Below are positions 62,098-64,000 of a DNA stretch of 64,000 nucleotides, piece by piece. The stretch is from Mesorhizobium sp. YIM 152430. GTDB lineage: Bacteria; Pseudomonadota; Alphaproteobacteria; Rhizobiales; Rhizobiaceae. Where the stretch lies: contig NZ_JARGES010000001.1 in the NCBI RefSeq assembly GCF_029210365.1, positions 1 to 64,000 of the forward strand, in the 5' to 3' direction. The stretch's first letter is position 1, and the number at the start of each line of letters is the position of its first letter. The translations under genes were made by a program, and so were the position numbers. The notes below the pieces were generated by a model that saw only the letters and a list, made by a program, of their open reading frames with translations, was not told the origin of the DNA and did no database searches.

Positions 62098-63201
62098 ATG
62101 ACGAAAATGGGGCACATCCTGTCGGCAGTCGCCGCCGGGCTGATGGTGACGACGTCGATCTCATCGGCGCAGGACCTGGCCGAACTGGAAGCCGCGGCCA
62201 AGGCGGAAGGAATGCTGACCACCATCGCTTTGCCGCACGACTGGTGCGGCTATGGCGAGGTGATCGCCGGGTTCAAGGCGAAATATCCCGAGATCACGGT
62301 CAACGAACTGAACCCGGATGCCGGTTCGGCCGACGAACTCGAAGCCGTCCGCGCCAACAAGGACAACAAGGGCCCGCAGGCCCCCGACGTCCTCGACATC
62401 GGCTTCGCCTTCGGCCCGCAGGCGCAGGAAGAAGGGCTCCTGATGCCCTACAAAGTCTCGACCTGGGACTCGATTCCCGACAACGTCAAGGACGCCGACG
62501 GCCACTGGTATGGCGACTATTACGGCGTGCTCTCCTTCGCGGTGAACACCGACATCGTCGAGAACGTGCCCGCCGACTGGTCCGACCTGCTCAATGACGA
62601 ATACGCCAACTCGATCGCGCTCGCAGGCGATCCGCGCGCCTCGAACCAGGCGATCCTGGGCGTGCAGGCCGCCGGCATGGCCGCCGGCGCGGAACCGGGA
62701 GAAGCCTCCGGTACGGCCGGGCTCGACTTCTTCAAGCAGCTCAACGAGAAGGGCAATTTCGTGCCCACCATCGGCAAGTCGGGCACGCTCGCGCAGGGCG
62801 CGACGCCGATCGTCATCTGGTGGGACTACAATGCCCTTTCGGGCCGCGACGCGCTCAACGGCAATCCGCCGGTGGAAGTCGTGGTGCCGGCGTCCGGCGT
62901 CCTCGCCGGCGTCTATGTCCAGGCAATCAGCGCCTACGCCCCGCACCCGAACGCCGCCAAGCTGTGGATGGAGTATCTCTACTCCGACGAAGGCCAACTC
63001 GGCTGGCTGAAGGGCTACTGCCACCCGATCCGCTTCAACGACATGGTGGAACGCGGCGTCATTCCGCAGGAACTGCTCGACGCCCTGCCGCCGGCCGAAT
63101 CCTATGAGAAGGCCTATTTCCCGACGCTCGAGGAGCAGGAAGCGGCCAAGAACGTGATCACGTCGGGATGGGATTCCACCGTCGGCGCGAACGTTCAGTA
63201 G
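62098..63201 (+). CDS. ABC transporter substrate-binding protein (family 1)
   Basis: A 367-residue periplasmic binding protein with a signal peptide (ILSAVAAGLMVTTSISSA) and mature start QDLAELEAAAKAEG. It has the type-1 extracellular solute-binding fold; segments such as WYGDYYGVLSFAVNTDIV and ASGVLAGVYVQAIS resemble iron or polyamine-type binding proteins. The substrate is unclear. CAGGGAG precedes the ATG at 62098. A separated inverted repeat ACTTAAC/GTTAAGT (61952-61990) lies upstream. It is followed by its permease 113 bases downstream. Confidence 0.85.
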   Translation: MTKMGHILSAVAAGLMVTTSISSAQDLAELEAAAKAEGMLTTIALPHDWCGYGEVIAGFKAKYPEITVNELNPDAGSADELEAVRANKDNKGPQAPDVLDIGFAFGPQAQEEGLLMPYKVSTWDSIPDNVKDADGHWYGDYYGVLSFAVNTDIVENVPADWSDLLNDEYANSIALAGDPRASNQAILGVQAAGMAAGAEPGEASGTAGLDFFKQLNEKGNFVPTIGKSGTLAQGATPIVIWWDYNALSGRDALNGNPPVEVVVPASGVLAGVYVQAISAYAPHPNAAKLWMEYLYSDEGQLGWLKGYCHPIRFNDMVERGVIPQELLDALPPAESYEKAYFPTLEEQEAAKNVITSGWDSTVGANVQ

Positions 63202-63314
63202 CGAAGTCTTCGTGAGCGGCCGTCCTTCGCGGCGGCCGCCCATGCTCGCCGATTACGCACCCCACCTTGCCCCCATATGGCCAATCCGCTTCCGGCCGTT
63301 TCCGCAGGCAACCG

Positions 63315-64000
63315 ATGACCGACGTCACCCACGGCCCCGCCCCCAAGCCCGCCCGGCGCTCGCTGTCGCTCGCCTGGCTCGGCGTCGTGCCGTTCCTTGC
63401 CTTCGCGCTCCTGTTCCTGATCCTGCCGACGCTGCAAATCGTTACCGGCGCGTTCCGCAACCCGGCCGGCGAGTTCACGTTTCAGAACATCGCCAACCTT
63501 TTCCAGCCGTCGATCATGTCGGCCTACTGGATTTCGATCCGCATTTCCTTCGCCTCCGCGTTTCTCGGCTGCCTGATCGGCTTCCTGATGGCGGTGGCGA
63601 TCACGATCGGCGGGCTGCCGCACTGGCTCCGTTCACCGCTTTTGACCTTTTCGGGCGTCGCGTCCAACTTCGCCGGCGTGCCGCTCGCCTTCGCGTTCCT
63701 GGCGACCTTCGGCCGGCTCGGGCTTGTGACCTTGATCCTGCGCGACTGGTTCGGCATCAACATCTACGGCATGGGCTTCAACATCCTGTCCTTTTCGGGC
63801 CTGACGCTGACCTATCTGTTCTTCCAGATCCCGCTGATGATCCTGATCGTGACGCCCGCGCTCGACGGGCTGAAGCGCGAATGGGGGGAAGCCGCCGCCA
63901 TCCTCGGCGCCTCGCGCTTCCAGTACTGGCGCATGGTCGCGTTGCCGATCCTGTGGCCGACGCTGCTCGGCACCTTCGCGCTGCTCTTCGCCAACGCCTT
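63315..64000 (+). CDS. ABC transporter permease, truncated by the window end
   Basis: The first 228 residues of an inner-membrane permease. The N-terminus is cytoplasmic (MTDVTHGPAPKPARRSLSL) followed by about five helices, and the EAA loop EAAAILGASRFQYWRMVALP is present at the end. It is PotB/PotH-like. It pairs with the upstream binding protein (62098-63201); the ATPase and second permease are presumably beyond the window. Confidence 0.88.
   Translation, partial: MTDVTHGPAPKPARRSLSLAWLGVVPFLAFALLFLILPTLQIVTGAFRNPAGEFTFQNIANLFQPSIMSAYWISIRISFASAFLGCLIGFLMAVAITIGGLPHWLRSPLLTFSGVASNFAGVPLAFAFLATFGRLGLVTLILRDWFGINIYGMGFNILSFSGLTLTYLFFQIPLMILIVTPALDGLKREWGEAAAILGASRFQYWRMVALPILWPTLLGTFALLFANA

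Overview
The window is about 64 kb of GC-rich chromosome from an alphaproteobacterium of the order Hyphomicrobiales, probably a Phyllobacteriaceae-type organism. The evidence is gene content and order: aroK-aroB-CorC/HlyC-bolA-DnaJ-cobS-cobT, the PhyR-NepR-EcfG general stress locus, zwf-pgl-edd, and an ScfR regulator divergent from aceA. Genes are densely packed with many 1-4 base overlaps. I see no insertion sequence, prophage, CRISPR array, rRNA or tRNA, and no gene-free stretch longer than about 300 bases.

Layout. 0-6 kb: a two-domain Fe3+-type ABC permease, acetoacetyl-CoA synthetase, an AsmA-like protein. 6-13 kb (minus strand): a polyamine uptake and use operon potFGHI-puuA with a DMT exporter. 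13-18 kb: a ferric-reductase-like membrane protein, a quinone reductase, the ScfR regulator, isocitrate lyase (glyoxylate shunt). 18-22 kb: a second puuA and puuB, interrupted by a ParD-type antitoxin and a frameshifted ParE-type toxin. 22-31 kb: a ketoacyl synthase III, the Entner-Doudoroff operon zwf-pgl-edd (pgl carries an in-frame palindromic repeat), gloB and membrane or exported proteins. 31-33 kb: rpmB and a queuosine-precursor transporter behind a compact preQ1-I-like riboswitch. 33-41 kb: cobalt chelatase (cobS/cobT), bolA, CorC, aroB, aroK.

41-51 kb is a general stress response island: HWE kinase, PhyR, NepR, EcfG, a single-domain response regulator, a Crp/Fnr regulator and envelope proteins. 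Six sites match the EcfG promoter pattern GGAAC-N16/17-(C/A)GTT. One of them precedes a structured, C-rich, terminator-ended transcript resembling the Caulobacter stress sRNA GsrN.

51-54.5 kb: a phosphonate monoester hydrolase/sulfatase divergent from a small operon (VOC dioxygenase, alpha/beta hydrolase, acetyltransferase), then dodecin. 54.5-60.6 kb is the least familiar part: a subtilisin-like exported protease, an ECF sigma factor with its anti-sigma factor, a protein fusing an HPr-kinase-like domain to a PqqD domain, a glycine-rich exported protein with a Tat-like signal, and an SLC13 transporter. Four promoters of the form GGAAT-N16/17-CGTT precede the protease, the sigma factor, the glycine-rich gene and the transporter, which ties them into one candidate regulon. 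This looks like a peptide or small-protein maturation system and is my main candidate for an undescribed system. The window closes with glycerate kinase and the start of another ABC importer.
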